From Candidatus Poribacteria bacterium (GTDB taxonomy: Bacteria > Poribacteria > WGA-4E > WGA-3G): a stretch of 64,000 bases of DNA. Both the position numbers and the translations under genes were made by a program. The stretch covers positions 236,337-300,336 of the forward strand of contig JAPOZO010000052.1 of assembly GCA_026706025.1 (NCBI GenBank), in the 5' to 3' direction. Shown in pieces: positions 25,550 to 34,147 of the stretch (positions are counted from its first letter, which is position 1; the number at the start of each line of letters is the position of its first letter). The notes beneath the pieces are model-generated. The model worked only from the letters and a program-made list of their open reading frames with translations, searched no databases and was not told the DNA's origin.

Positions 25550-26098
25550 ATGAAAGACAACAAAACCGACGCAGAAAACGCCTTAGTACCTGATGATTCC
25601 GGAGTGTCCTCAAGCCAGGCACAAAAGGAACTTATCCAGCGTGGACAGGTCGATATTCATACGCATCAGACCGCCGCGAAACACTTAAAAGATGGCGCGG
25701 ATGCTTTAAACGCTCGAAATTTTGCGAAAGCGATTGAAGAATTTCAGCAGGTCATTCAGTATAACCGTGAATCGGCGGAGGCGCATTTCCATCTCGGTTT
25801 GGCGCATTTTATGCTCGGTGAATATGAAAAGGCGATAGATGCGTATAAAATGGCGGTCGCTTGTGAACCGAGCGAAGCGACAGCGCACATTAATCTTGCT
25901 GCAACTTATCGCTTGTTGAAACGCTACGACGAGGCGGTTGAGGTTTACACGCGTGCCATCCGTTTTATTCCAAATCACGCTGAGTTGCATTCTGAGCTGG
26001 GGGCAGTCTATACATTTCAAGGCAAGCGGCGTGAGGCAATCAACGCATACAAAGCAGCGATGCGAATTAAATTGAAACTTATTGGAGATACTTCATAA
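25550..26098 (+). CDS. TPR repeat protein
   Basis: 182 aa from the ATG at 25550. After a polar N-terminus, three to four TPR units appear: GADALNARNFAKAIEEFQQV, AEAHFHLGLAHFMLGEYEKA, ATAHINLAATYRLLKRYDEA and AELHSELGAVYTFQGKRREA. It has no signal peptide, so it is probably cytoplasmic and mediates protein contacts. It lies 48 bp upstream of the ECF sigma gene in the same direction, so it may belong to the same regulatory unit. Confidence 0.8.
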   Translation: MKDNKTDAENALVPDDSGVSSSQAQKELIQRGQVDIHTHQTAAKHLKDGADALNARNFAKAIEEFQQVIQYNRESAEAHFHLGLAHFMLGEYEKAIDAYKMAVACEPSEATAHINLAATYRLLKRYDEAVEVYTRAIRFIPNHAELHSELGAVYTFQGKRREAINAYKAAMRIKLKLIGDTS

Positions 26099-26146
26099 GA
26101 CGGACAGACGGCATGCAGTTTACTGAATGCCATCACGGAGAATGTC

Positions 26147-26749
26147 ATGTTTGTTTCCGATGAAGATTTGATGATGAAATGTGGTAAAGGGGATATAGGG
26201 GCGTTCGAGTTGCTCGTGCGACGGTATCAAAACCCGCTGATTAACTATATCCACCGTTCTATTGACGACTATCACCGCTCCGAAGACCTTTCTCAGGAAA
26301 CGTTCCTTCGGGTCCTCAAGAGCGCGAACCGTTATGAACCGACCGCATCGTTCAGAAGCTGGCTCTACACAATCGCCACGAATTTGTGTCGGAACGAGAT
26401 TCGGAACCGTTCACGTCGAAATACCTGTTCCCTTGAGGGTCTGGTTGAAGAAGGCGAGGATGTGCATCACACTGAGATCATGCGGGATACCCGCTATCTG
26501 CCGGATATACTCCTCGAAAAAAAGGAACAGCGACAGATGATCCGCAAAGCGCTTGCACAGTTACCAGAAAATCAACGTGTCGCATTGACGCTCGTTACAT
26601 ATCAAGATTTACGATATGAAGAGGTTGCGGAAATTCTCGGATGCTCGGTAGGGGCTGTTAAAGCGTTGATTCATCGCGCTCGGCAAAAGATGAAAAAACT
26701 TCTTATCAAAGCCGGAATAGGGGAGGAGAGGGTCAATGAAAAAATATAG
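26147..26749 (+). CDS. RNA polymerase ECF sigma factor (SigE/RpoE-like)
   Basis: 200 aa. Region 2 (about 10-85) includes LLVRRYQNPLINYIHRSI, DLSQETFLRVLKSANRY and FRSWLYTIATNLCRNEIR; region 4 (about 130-185) includes ALAQLPENQRVALTLVTYQD and YEEVAEILGCSVGAVKALIH followed by RARQKMKKLL. The domain order and length are those of group IV sigma factors. GGAG precedes the ATG. The stop overlaps the start of the anti-sigma gene by 14 bp, the standard coupling of a sigma and its inhibitor. Target promoters cannot be read from this sequence. Confidence 0.92.
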   Translation: MFVSDEDLMMKCGKGDIGAFELLVRRYQNPLINYIHRSIDDYHRSEDLSQETFLRVLKSANRYEPTASFRSWLYTIATNLCRNEIRNRSRRNTCSLEGLVEEGEDVHHTEIMRDTRYLPDILLEKKEQRQMIRKALAQLPENQRVALTLVTYQDLRYEEVAEILGCSVGAVKALIHRARQKMKKLLIKAGIGEERVNEKI

Positions 26750-27326
26750 ACAGACCGAATCCTCAGACATATACAGCTCGGAATGTGAGGCACTACTTGC
26801 GAGTCCAGACGAACTCTCCGCTTACATCGATAAAGAGTTACCCGTATGGAAACGCCATCTCATCCGACGGCACCTCAAAAAGTGCGAAATTTGTGCTGAT
26901 CGTGTGCAACGTTTACAACAGACCGATAGTTTCCTCCGTCACGCCGGAGAAGTAGAAGTCTCTGATGATTTCTTAAGCGGAGTGATGGCGCGCGCGTCTG
27001 AAGCTGCACTGCATCAGCGACAACACGATTCGCTGCGCTCTCACGTCGCACGGTTCGTTGAAACATCGCTTGGATGGACGCGGCACCTCTCTCCATTGAT
27101 GGGTAGCCTACGTTACAATATCCGGACGCGGAGTCCAGTTTATATCTTCATACTGACTTTTGCCGTTTTTACAATGGTAGGCGTAACGCTTTACCCGCCT
27201 TCTGGTGATAAATTATTAGAGAAATCGCATGAACTTGAACTGAATGCCGAAAAGTTAATTTCCTTTGAGGTTATTCAGCCCGAACCACCTAAGCGTTTAC
27301 TTACAACCTACCTTCAAGGAGAGTAA
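26736..27326 (+). CDS. Anti-sigma factor with zinc-finger domain
   Basis: 196 aa. The N-terminal zf-HC2 (ZAS) module reads LSAYIDKELPVWKRHLIRRH then LKKCEICADRV, giving the H-x3-C-x2-C motif that binds zinc and clamps the sigma factor. A single membrane helix lies near 133-152 (PVYIFILTFAVFTMVGVTLY), placing the C-terminus outside the cytoplasm as a sensor part. The start has GGAGGAGAGGGTC upstream, inside the sigma gene. It probably holds the preceding sigma factor inactive at the inner membrane. Confidence 0.88.
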   Translation: MKKYRQTESSDIYSSECEALLASPDELSAYIDKELPVWKRHLIRRHLKKCEICADRVQRLQQTDSFLRHAGEVEVSDDFLSGVMARASEAALHQRQHDSLRSHVARFVETSLGWTRHLSPLMGSLRYNIRTRSPVYIFILTFAVFTMVGVTLYPPSGDKLLEKSHELELNAEKLISFEVIQPEPPKRLLTTYLQGE

Positions 27327-27401
27327 GTTGCCCCTTCAAGGCATGCGTTCCTATCTGCTTGACGAAGTTTTTCCGTAACAACCTTATATTGGGCTTGAAA
27401 A

Positions 27402-29213
27402 ATGAAATCAGAAATTCGTTTATATAAGACTTGGAAAACAAAATCAGCAACGCGTAAAGCATTATCCGTTTCTCTGGTATTCCATCTGTTTTTTCTCGTC
27501 ACAACCTTTTATGTCGTGGTGCAGAATCAACCGATAGCGCCAGATAAGGCAAATCTCGCAGCGGAACTTATCTCAGTCGAAAATACTGCCCGCCCGAAAC
27601 CTCCAGTGAAAAAGCTCATGCCGCGTCTTCACACGCCTTTACGGGACCTTGCGGATGTTACGACTACGGAATCCCCGCCAACTCTGGTATCTCCTACCGC
27701 CGTGCCGACTGAAAATTCGCGACCCGCCTTAGGACGCAGCTTGCAACCCGATACTGAAACAGAGAAACCCTCGGCAGCACTTGACCTATCGAAAGATAAC
27801 TGGAACGATGTCAGCACCGCTGCCCAGACGCTTCGCGACATTGAAGGGAATTTATCAAAAACAGAAGCAGCGAGTCCCGCAGGGAACACGACCTTTGGGG
27901 CGAAACGCTCAGGCCCCCCAAGAATTCAACGCGCCCCCAAAGTTTCGACCCTCAAAATAGTGGAAGAGGAGATACCAGCCGCACTCGTGCAGGAGATTCG
28001 AGAGAAACGGAAAGTGTTGCCCAAGGCGTCGTTTCCACAGGTTATGAAAAAACTTGCACAGGAAATCGTCGAAACAAGTGAGGGCGGTCCAATTGACGTG
28101 GTTTTCGTCATTGATGCCAGCGGCAGCATGGGGGATAATATCAGAGCTGTCACCGAACATCTCAAAGAGATGGTAGACATCTACAAAGCCTCCAAAGTAG
28201 ATTATGAACTCGGTTTAACAAAATTCTGGGCAGGTAAAAGTGGGAACAAAATTACAGTCGTTCAGTTAACAAAAAGTTTCACAGAATACAAGCGCACGCT
28301 CCAAGAAATCATAACCCATCAGGATGAAAATGCCTTGGATGCTGTCGTGCAAACTGTCAAAGAACTCCGGTTCCGTCCTACATCTAAAAAGCATTTTATC
28401 CTTGTGACCGATGAACCTTTCACAAGCCGAATCGGATTGAGTGTAGCAGCTACCATCGCGCATTGCCGAGAGTTTGGTATCTATGTCAATGTTCTTGGGC
28501 TCCCGCTTGATGAACATCAAATGCTTGCTGCTGAGACGGGCGGTAAATGGCATCTCATTCCTGAAGATCCACGATCGCCAGCGGTACAGAATCTGGCACA
28601 GAGACCGAATATATCGATGAATCCGAGAACAAAAGCTGTATCGCTACGCAACGCACAATGGACCGACGTTTATACAAAAATCGGCAGCGATGTACTCAAA
28701 CATGGCAGTTACGCGTCCGTCGATATTATCCTATTCATTGATAGTAGCGAAAGTATGGACGATAAACTCCCAAATTTTTTACAGCAACTTGAGATACTCG
28801 TTCGGGATTGGGATAACGCTTTAATAGACTATCAGATAGGGGTTGTCCGTTTCCGGTCGCGCGCGTCTGTGAACATGATCAACGTCTACAATCCACCGCA
28901 AACGCTTGAAAAGGTCCGAAAAATCGTTGAATTGCCGTGTCAAGACGATGAAATGTTATTGGACGCCATAGCGGACGGACTCCGACGACTAAAACTCCGA
29001 TCGAATGCAAAACCGTATTTCATTCTCGTTACAGATGAGCTAGCGAAAGGTGAATACTCGCCACTCGCGATTATCCAAATGTTAGAACAAAAACAGGTTC
29101 TCGTCAGCGTCGTCGGCACCTATGACGATTTTCAACAAGCGGTGGCGATCAAAACCCATGGCGTTTGGGTGCCTATCCCAGAGGGACAGCGGACAAACAA
29201 TTCGTACTGGTAG
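27402..29213 (+). CDS. TonB-like anchored protein with two von Willebrand A domains
   Basis: 603 aa. An N-terminal membrane anchor (LSVSLVFHLFFLVTTFYVVV, about 22-42) is followed by a proline-rich linker to about 200. Two vWA domains come next with MIDAS motifs DVVFVIDASGSM (about 237) and DIILFIDSSESM (about 445), and matching later strands (HFILVTDEPFTSR, YFILVTDELAKGE). The second MIDAS has Glu in place of Gly. The domains are similar enough to suggest internal duplication. It follows the sigma and anti-sigma genes by 75 bp and may be part of the stress regulon or its sensor. Such proteins bind ligands through Mg2+; the partner is unknown. Confidence 0.82.
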   Translation: MKSEIRLYKTWKTKSATRKALSVSLVFHLFFLVTTFYVVVQNQPIAPDKANLAAELISVENTARPKPPVKKLMPRLHTPLRDLADVTTTESPPTLVSPTAVPTENSRPALGRSLQPDTETEKPSAALDLSKDNWNDVSTAAQTLRDIEGNLSKTEAASPAGNTTFGAKRSGPPRIQRAPKVSTLKIVEEEIPAALVQEIREKRKVLPKASFPQVMKKLAQEIVETSEGGPIDVVFVIDASGSMGDNIRAVTEHLKEMVDIYKASKVDYELGLTKFWAGKSGNKITVVQLTKSFTEYKRTLQEIITHQDENALDAVVQTVKELRFRPTSKKHFILVTDEPFTSRIGLSVAATIAHCREFGIYVNVLGLPLDEHQMLAAETGGKWHLIPEDPRSPAVQNLAQRPNISMNPRTKAVSLRNAQWTDVYTKIGSDVLKHGSYASVDIILFIDSSESMDDKLPNFLQQLEILVRDWDNALIDYQIGVVRFRSRASVNMINVYNPPQTLEKVRKIVELPCQDDEMLLDAIADGLRRLKLRSNAKPYFILVTDELAKGEYSPLAIIQMLEQKQVLVSVVGTYDDFQQAVAIKTHGVWVPIPEGQRTNNSYW

Positions 29214-29323
29214 AGGCTCAAATCACCTAAAACCTGAAGGGATGAACAGTTATCAGTAACGAACACCCTCGAAATTCATCAAAAACCCTGAAAAATCGGA
29301 GCGGGAACCCAACCATTAAAAAT

Positions 29324-29926
29324 ATGAAAATCGCAGTACTTGTCTCAGGGAGTGGAACGAATCTCCAAACCCTGATTGAGCAGCTACATCAAGACGAAAC
29401 AAGTGGTATTGAGATCGCAGTGGTCATTAGCGACAGACGAAAAGCTTATGCACTCACACGTGCGAAACGTGTAAATATACCGACACACGTTGTTAAAACC
29501 CAAGATTTTAAGAATCGTGTCGATTTTGATACAGAAATTTCAAATCTCATTGAATATTATGCCGTGGAACTCGTTGTCCTCGCGGGATTTATGAAGCTGT
29601 TCCAACCCCCCTTCGTCCGAAAATACCAAAATCGTATTATCAATGTCCATCCCGCACTTTTACCTGCCTTCCCGGGGGCGCATCCTGTTGCTGATACATT
29701 AGCGTATGGCGTGAAAATCGCCGGCGTCACCGTTCACTTCGTTGACGAGGGTATAGATTCCGGTCCCATCATCGCTCAGGCAGCCGTTCCGGTTTTAGAT
29801 ACGGATGACGCGGAGAGTTTACACAACCGGATTCAGGTGGAAGAACACAAACTCTATCCTGAGGTGATTAAGTGGTATGCACAGGGGCGACTGAAAGTTG
29901 AAGGCCGCAAAGTGATTGTGCAATAG
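29324..29926 (+). CDS. purN: Phosphoribosylglycinamide formyltransferase
   Basis: 200 aa. It transfers a formyl group from 10-formyl-THF to GAR in purine synthesis. The catalytic triad is seen as IINVHPALLPAFPG (N107, H109) and VHFVDEGIDSGPIIAQ (D145). The N-terminus MKIAVLVSGSGTNLQTLIEQ carries the phosphate loop. The length matches the family. No ribosome site is clear. No other purine genes are near, so it is a stand-alone gene here. Confidence 0.93.
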   Translation: MKIAVLVSGSGTNLQTLIEQLHQDETSGIEIAVVISDRRKAYALTRAKRVNIPTHVVKTQDFKNRVDFDTEISNLIEYYAVELVVLAGFMKLFQPPFVRKYQNRIINVHPALLPAFPGAHPVADTLAYGVKIAGVTVHFVDEGIDSGPIIAQAAVPVLDTDDAESLHNRIQVEEHKLYPEVIKWYAQGRLKVEGRKVIVQ

Positions 29927-30070
29927 CTGTCAGTCTTTGGTTATCGGTTTTCAGTTACGAGATTTCTGGTAGTGATAACAGAATCAGTAACTGCCCTACA
30001 CTGCTCTTAACTCTCACTGCGAGGCAAACTGACAACCGATAACTGATAACCAATAAAACTGATAACCAAT
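29927..30070. repeat. TTATCAGT-type inverted-arm element
   Basis: The left arm CTGTCAGTCTTTGGTTATCG faces a right arm with AACTGACAACCGATAACTG and two copies of ACTGATAACCAAT. It ends 3 nt before the ATG at 30074. Its internal segment TTAACTCTCACTGCGAGGC recurs inverted at 56995-57015. Confidence 0.65.
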
Positions 30071-30073
30071 ACA

Positions 30074-30997
30074 ATGTTAGCAATTTCAACAATGTGGAAC
30101 GCCTTGAAACAGCAAGACGGTGCCGCCTTATTTGACGAACTCAAAAACCTTGGCTTTGAAGCACTTGAACTCAGCAGACATCTGACACCGGATCAAGTCG
30201 AGCAGCTTAAGCCGTATTTCCGTGAAAATCCGCCCTGCTCTATCCACAATTTTTGCCCTATCCTCCCCGGTACATCTCAGGTAGATGCAGAGAAGGACAA
30301 GATTTTACTTTCAAGCCTCAACGCAGATGAACGGAAGGAGGCAGTTCGGCGCACGCTCCAAACGATGGAGCTTGCCCTTGAATTAGAAGTCCCAACGGTG
30401 GTTCTCCATCTCGGTAAAGTGGATACCTACGACCGATCATACCTAATGACGGATCTTTACACTTATGGCGAGCGCGAGTTTGAAGCCTTCGGTGAAAAAG
30501 TGACGGAAGCCACAGAATGGCGGAAGCGAAAAGAAACTAAGCATCAAGATGCTGTCTTACGGAGCCTTGACGAATTAAACGAAAGTGCCTTACGGATGGA
30601 GCTCTGTATCGCTATTGAAAACCGTCCACATTACTATCAAATCCCGAATTTCGATGAGGTCGGATTGTTCTTTGAGAAGTTTTACGGGAGTCCAATGCGT
30701 TATTGGCATGATGTCGGGCATGCAGCACGACAGGAAAAACTCGGTGTGTGTTGGGCAGATGAATGGCTTGAGCATTATGCCGAGCATCTTGTGGGTGTAA
30801 ACCTACATGATCTCCAAGACCTTGAGGCGTATCACCCACCAGGTACCGGAAACCTTGAATGGGACGAAATCTTCAAGATGCTGCCTGCCGAGATATTAAA
30901 AGTGTTAGAAATTCGTCCTTGCGAAACGGAACTGGTTATAGAGGCGCGGGAATTGTGCGAATCCTTAGCACAATCGCGTGAACAATCCGATGCCTAA
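30074..30997 (+). CDS. Xylose-isomerase-like TIM-barrel protein
   Basis: 307 aa. It opens MLAISTMWNALKQQDGAALF and has the barrel strands FEALELSRHL, TVVLHLGKVDTY, LCIAIENRPHYYQIP (Glu ligand), RYWHDVGHAARQ (Asp and His), LVGVNLHDLQD (His) and ILKVLEIRPCETEL (Glu). The metal-ligand spacing fits the AP-endonuclease-2/sugar isomerase superfamily. No ribosome site is visible; a repeat element ends just before the ATG. It overlaps the next gene by 8 bp. The substrate is unknown. Confidence 0.82.
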   Translation: MLAISTMWNALKQQDGAALFDELKNLGFEALELSRHLTPDQVEQLKPYFRENPPCSIHNFCPILPGTSQVDAEKDKILLSSLNADERKEAVRRTLQTMELALELEVPTVVLHLGKVDTYDRSYLMTDLYTYGEREFEAFGEKVTEATEWRKRKETKHQDAVLRSLDELNESALRMELCIAIENRPHYYQIPNFDEVGLFFEKFYGSPMRYWHDVGHAARQEKLGVCWADEWLEHYAEHLVGVNLHDLQDLEAYHPPGTGNLEWDEIFKMLPAEILKVLEIRPCETELVIEARELCESLAQSREQSDA

Positions 30998-31355
30998 AAC
31001 ACCGCCAAGTGCCACCTACTTTTTCACGCAAGTGGAACACGAAGTTCTCAAGTCCGTATGTGCGTATATGGTGGGAGTCCCGTGCGATGCAGCGTTGGAT
31101 ATACCGGTCATTACTATTGACACGTTCATTAAGCAGCTGCCCAAGGTGTTACGGACGCAACTCCGTTTTGCGCTCCTCCTATTCCAGTGGGGACCGTTAC
31201 TCTTTATCAGGAAACCGTGTCGTTTTACACAGCTTGACCCGAATGATGCGGTGAAATATATAGACGGTTGGGCGAAAAGTCGTCTCGGGGTCAGGCGAAA
31301 ACTTTTTCGGGGTTTACGGGACATCGCGTTTCTCGGCTACTATAGTTCCCGCTAA
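30990..31355 (+). CDS. Orphan small subunit/domain of GMC-type dehydrogenase (tentative)
   Basis: 121 aa from the ATG at 30990, inside the end of the previous gene. The pattern YFFTQVEHEVLKSVCAYMVG near the start and RKLFRGLRDIAFLGYYSS at the end resembles the helical small domain that precedes GMC oxidoreductases (the gluconate-2-dehydrogenase-subunit-3-like family). Normally the large FAD subunit follows; here a LamG gene does. Coupling to the TIM-barrel gene suggests sugar or alcohol oxidation. The identity is moderate to weak. Confidence 0.5.
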   Translation: MPKTPPSATYFFTQVEHEVLKSVCAYMVGVPCDAALDIPVITIDTFIKQLPKVLRTQLRFALLLFQWGPLLFIRKPCRFTQLDPNDAVKYIDGWAKSRLGVRRKLFRGLRDIAFLGYYSSR

Positions 31356-31525
31356 GGAATATAGACGAAAATTGAATCTTTTACGGAAATTGCAGAAAAG
31401 CAGCTTTTAAGTTGACAAAATTTTGGTAATTTGCAACAATTGAAAATTAAAGACAGATTATGTATTTGAAATTTGAGTTTCAGTACCTATGAGATGTAAA
31501 AAGTCGTAAGGAGGTATAAATAGAA

Positions 31526-32362
31526 GTGATTCGACGAATGATTTGCACATGGAGTATTGCCCTGCTACTCTGCGCGTTGTTACCAATCATATCAGTGGAC
31601 GCGCAACGAGATGAAGCGACAGTTGCCGCAAACTGGACTTTTAACGATGGTAGTGCTGATGATACTTCAAAGAAAAAACTTAACGGTAATGTTGTTGGGG
31701 GTGCCAAGGCTGTTGACGGTATCGCTGGAAAAGCGTTGAAGTTCGACGGCAAAGATGACGGCATAAAAATTCCAGATTCAGTGGACATAAACACAGGCGG
31801 TCCCTATACTAACCGAACGGTCGCTGCGCTCTTCAACTGCGATAATGTGAAGATTAATGATCGGAAGCAGGTCATTTATGAAGAAGGCGGAGCGACACGG
31901 GGTTTAGTCATCTATGTACACGACGGCAAGCTTTACGGCGCTGGTTGGAATCGCGCGGAATATAACTGGAACGGGGCTTGGCCCTCTGCCGATGTTAAGT
32001 CAAAACGTTGGTATCACGTCGGCATCGTCATACGAGACGCAGCCGGTAAGGTAGAGAGCAAAAAGTTTGAGATGTGGGTTGATGGCAAACGCATTGCCCA
32101 AGAAAAGGGCGGACAACTCCATGCACATGGCGACGATATCGGCATCGGTCATCTCAACCAGAACACTGTCTACCATGATGGTAGTGGTGGCGGCGCAACC
32201 AATGTTGACTGGTTTGGTGGTTTGATCGACGAAGTCGTCGTCTACGGCTCCGCTTTTGACGAGGGCGATTTCGCAAAACTCGCGCAGCCACTCAGCGTTG
32301 AACCGCAAGGCAAATTCACAACAACCTGGGCAGGTCTGAAAGCCCAACGAACGGAAAAGTAA
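31526..32362 (+). CDS. Secreted LamG-domain protein A with C-terminal TTTW motif
   Basis: 278 aa, GTG start with AAGGAGG upstream. A signal peptide (WSIALLLCALLPIISVDAQ) leads into a concanavalin-like LamG domain (about 30-250): ANWTFNDGSADDTS, AVDGIAGKALKFDGKDDGIK, WYHVGIVIRD, KFEMWVDGKRIA, WFGGLIDEVVVYGSAFDE. After the domain comes a short tail, SVEPQGKFTTTWAGLKAQR. The same tail ends the next gene, and a related one ends the remnant at 52510. LamG domains bind carbohydrates or proteins outside the cell. The 170-bp gap before it shows no gene. Confidence 0.82.
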   Translation: MIRRMICTWSIALLLCALLPIISVDAQRDEATVAANWTFNDGSADDTSKKKLNGNVVGGAKAVDGIAGKALKFDGKDDGIKIPDSVDINTGGPYTNRTVAALFNCDNVKINDRKQVIYEEGGATRGLVIYVHDGKLYGAGWNRAEYNWNGAWPSADVKSKRWYHVGIVIRDAAGKVESKKFEMWVDGKRIAQEKGGQLHAHGDDIGIGHLNQNTVYHDGSGGGATNVDWFGGLIDEVVVYGSAFDEGDFAKLAQPLSVEPQGKFTTTWAGLKAQRTEK

Positions 32363-32419
32363 CCTCAACATCAAAATTGCGTTTTTAACAATGATAATCT
32401 ATAAAGGAGATATGCCAAA

Positions 32420-33256
32420 ATGGCAAAATATCGTTTTATTTTTCTTTTCAGCGTTTTAATCATGTTGGTAGCTCTAACGACTTACGCTGCGAAAGATGAA
32501 GCAACTGTAGAAGGCGTTTGGAACTTTGACAATGGCGATGCTGCTGACACCTCTGGGAAAGGTTTGGATGGAAATATCGTCGGAGACCCAGAAGTTGTTG
32601 ATGGCATTGTTGGCAAAGCACTACTTTTTGATGGTGTGGATGATGGCGTTAAACTCCCTGATTCTGTCGGTATTAATACGCTCGCACAACCCAATTTCTA
32701 CACAGATCGGACTATCGCTGCTTATTTTAACTGCACAGATGTCGATATCACCGAGCAAAAGCAGACGATTTTTGAAGAAGGTGGACGCACCCGAGGTCTT
32801 GTCCTTAATGTCTTTGATGGTCAGGTTTATGTCGCTGGATGGAACCGTGCCGAATACCAATGGGCTGGTGCGTGGCCTTCTGCGCCTGTAGAGTCCGGAA
32901 AATGGTATCACGTTGCTTTGGTTATTCGGGATGCTACAAACGCAGTTGAACCGAATAAATTCGAGATGTGGCTGAATGGTGAACTCATCGCAAGTGAAGA
33001 TGGCGGTGCACTTTTCGGGCACGGCGATGATATCGGTGTCGCGCATGTTAATTCAAACGCCGTTTTTCATGATGAAGATGGCGCGGGGAACAATATTCAC
33101 TATTTCGGTGGTATCATTGACGAAGTCATCGTCTACGGTTCCGCTTTTGATGCAGCCGATTTTGCCGCTTATGCAGCACCCGTCGTAAGCGTTGAACCGC
33201 AGGACAAATTTACCACGACGTGGGCAAGCATCAAAGCACAACGAACACGTCAATAG
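32420..33256 (+). CDS. Secreted LamG-domain protein B with C-terminal TTTW motif
   Basis: 278 aa, same length as its neighbour and clearly its paralog: FDNGDAADTSGKGLDGNIVG, IVGKALLFDGVDDGVKLPDS, GAWPSAPVESGKWYHVALVI, HYFGGIIDEVIVYGSAFDAA. More than half the aligned residues are identical by eye. A signal peptide (FIFLFSVLIMLVALTTYAA) is present and AAAGGAGATATGCC precedes the ATG. The tail SVEPQDKFTTTWASIKAQR matches that of protein A. The tandem pair is probably cotranscribed and may form a surface or periplasmic binding pair. Confidence 0.82.
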   Translation: MAKYRFIFLFSVLIMLVALTTYAAKDEATVEGVWNFDNGDAADTSGKGLDGNIVGDPEVVDGIVGKALLFDGVDDGVKLPDSVGINTLAQPNFYTDRTIAAYFNCTDVDITEQKQTIFEEGGRTRGLVLNVFDGQVYVAGWNRAEYQWAGAWPSAPVESGKWYHVALVIRDATNAVEPNKFEMWLNGELIASEDGGALFGHGDDIGVAHVNSNAVFHDEDGAGNNIHYFGGIIDEVIVYGSAFDAADFAAYAAPVVSVEPQDKFTTTWASIKAQRTRQ

Positions 33257-33282
33257 AACTTATTTCTATTTATGTTTGTATG

Positions 33283-33313
33283 GTAGGGCGAGGTTCCCGT
33301 ACCTCAGCCCTAC
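33283..33313. repeat. GTAGGG...CCCTAC hairpin
   Basis: GTAGGGCGAGGT and ACCTCAGCCCTAC form an imperfect stem with a short loop between the LamG and ADP-ribosylglycohydrolase genes. It belongs to the same family as the hairpin at 38761. Confidence 0.65.
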
Positions 33314-33334
33314 ACTGCTTTAAAGGACGACAAC

Positions 33335-34135
33335 ATGTTGGGTGCAATTATCGGCGATATTGTCGGTTCGATCTACGAACCCAAAGATCACCGTATCAAA
33401 ACCAAAGATTTCCCTTTCTTTGGTGAAAACTGCCGTTTCACGGATGATTCGGTCTGCACAACCGCTGTCGCGGATGCTCTCCTGCATGAGCTCTCACCGG
33501 CGGAGACAATGCGCAAGTGGGGAAAACGATACCCCAACTGCGGCTTCAGCCAGATATTTAAAACATGGATTTATGCTGAATCTGAGGAAGACGCACCTAA
33601 CTGTACGTTTCGTAACGGCGCAGCGATGCGCGTCTCACCGGCAGCGTTCCTGAATCGCCATGATCTTGACGCAGCTCTTCTCGCAGCCGACAAAGTGACC
33701 GTTATCAGCCACGATCATCCAGAAGGCATAAAAGGTGCACGCGCAACTACACACGCTATCTGGCTCGCTTATCAAGGTGAAAATGCGCCAGCGATCCGTG
33801 AGGCTATCGCCACTGAATACGGCTATGACTTGACGCAGACGGTTGACGACATCCGTCCGGACTACGCTTTCGATATGACGTGTCAAGGTGCCGTGCCACA
33901 GGCGGTCACGTGTGCTTTGGAATCCGAAAATTATGAGGATGCTGTGCGTAATGCTATCTCTCTCGGAGGTGATTCTGACACGCTCGGTGCAATTGCCGGT
34001 GCTATCGCTGAAGCACTACACGAAATCCCGCCAGATATTAAAGAACAAGCAAAGGTCCGTTACCTCGCTAAAGCACCCGACATCCTTGAAATGATCACGA
34101 AGATGTATAACAGGGTCAGCGATCAAATTCAGTGA
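33335..34135 (+). CDS. ADP-ribosylglycohydrolase family protein
   Basis: 266 aa, AAAGGA before the ATG. The DraG-type start MLGAIIGDIVGSIYEP is followed by the metal sites CRFTDDSVCTTAVADAL and ISLGGDSDTLGAIAGAIAEA, plus VSHDHPEGIKGARATTHAIW. These acids bind two Mg2+ ions that cleave ADP-ribose from Arg or related sites. The length suits the family. It could reverse ADP-ribosylation of proteins or process ADP-ribosylated metabolites; no partner transferase is present here. Confidence 0.9.
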   Translation: MLGAIIGDIVGSIYEPKDHRIKTKDFPFFGENCRFTDDSVCTTAVADALLHELSPAETMRKWGKRYPNCGFSQIFKTWIYAESEEDAPNCTFRNGAAMRVSPAAFLNRHDLDAALLAADKVTVISHDHPEGIKGARATTHAIWLAYQGENAPAIREAIATEYGYDLTQTVDDIRPDYAFDMTCQGAVPQAVTCALESENYEDAVRNAISLGGDSDTLGAIAGAIAEALHEIPPDIKEQAKVRYLAKAPDILEMITKMYNRVSDQIQ

Positions 34136-34147
34136 AACGCAGACATT

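Noticed and set aside
31400-31470. Promoter for the LamG pair at TTGACA near 31414
   Set aside because: A -35-like TTGACA is present, but no matching -10 lies at 16-18 bp.
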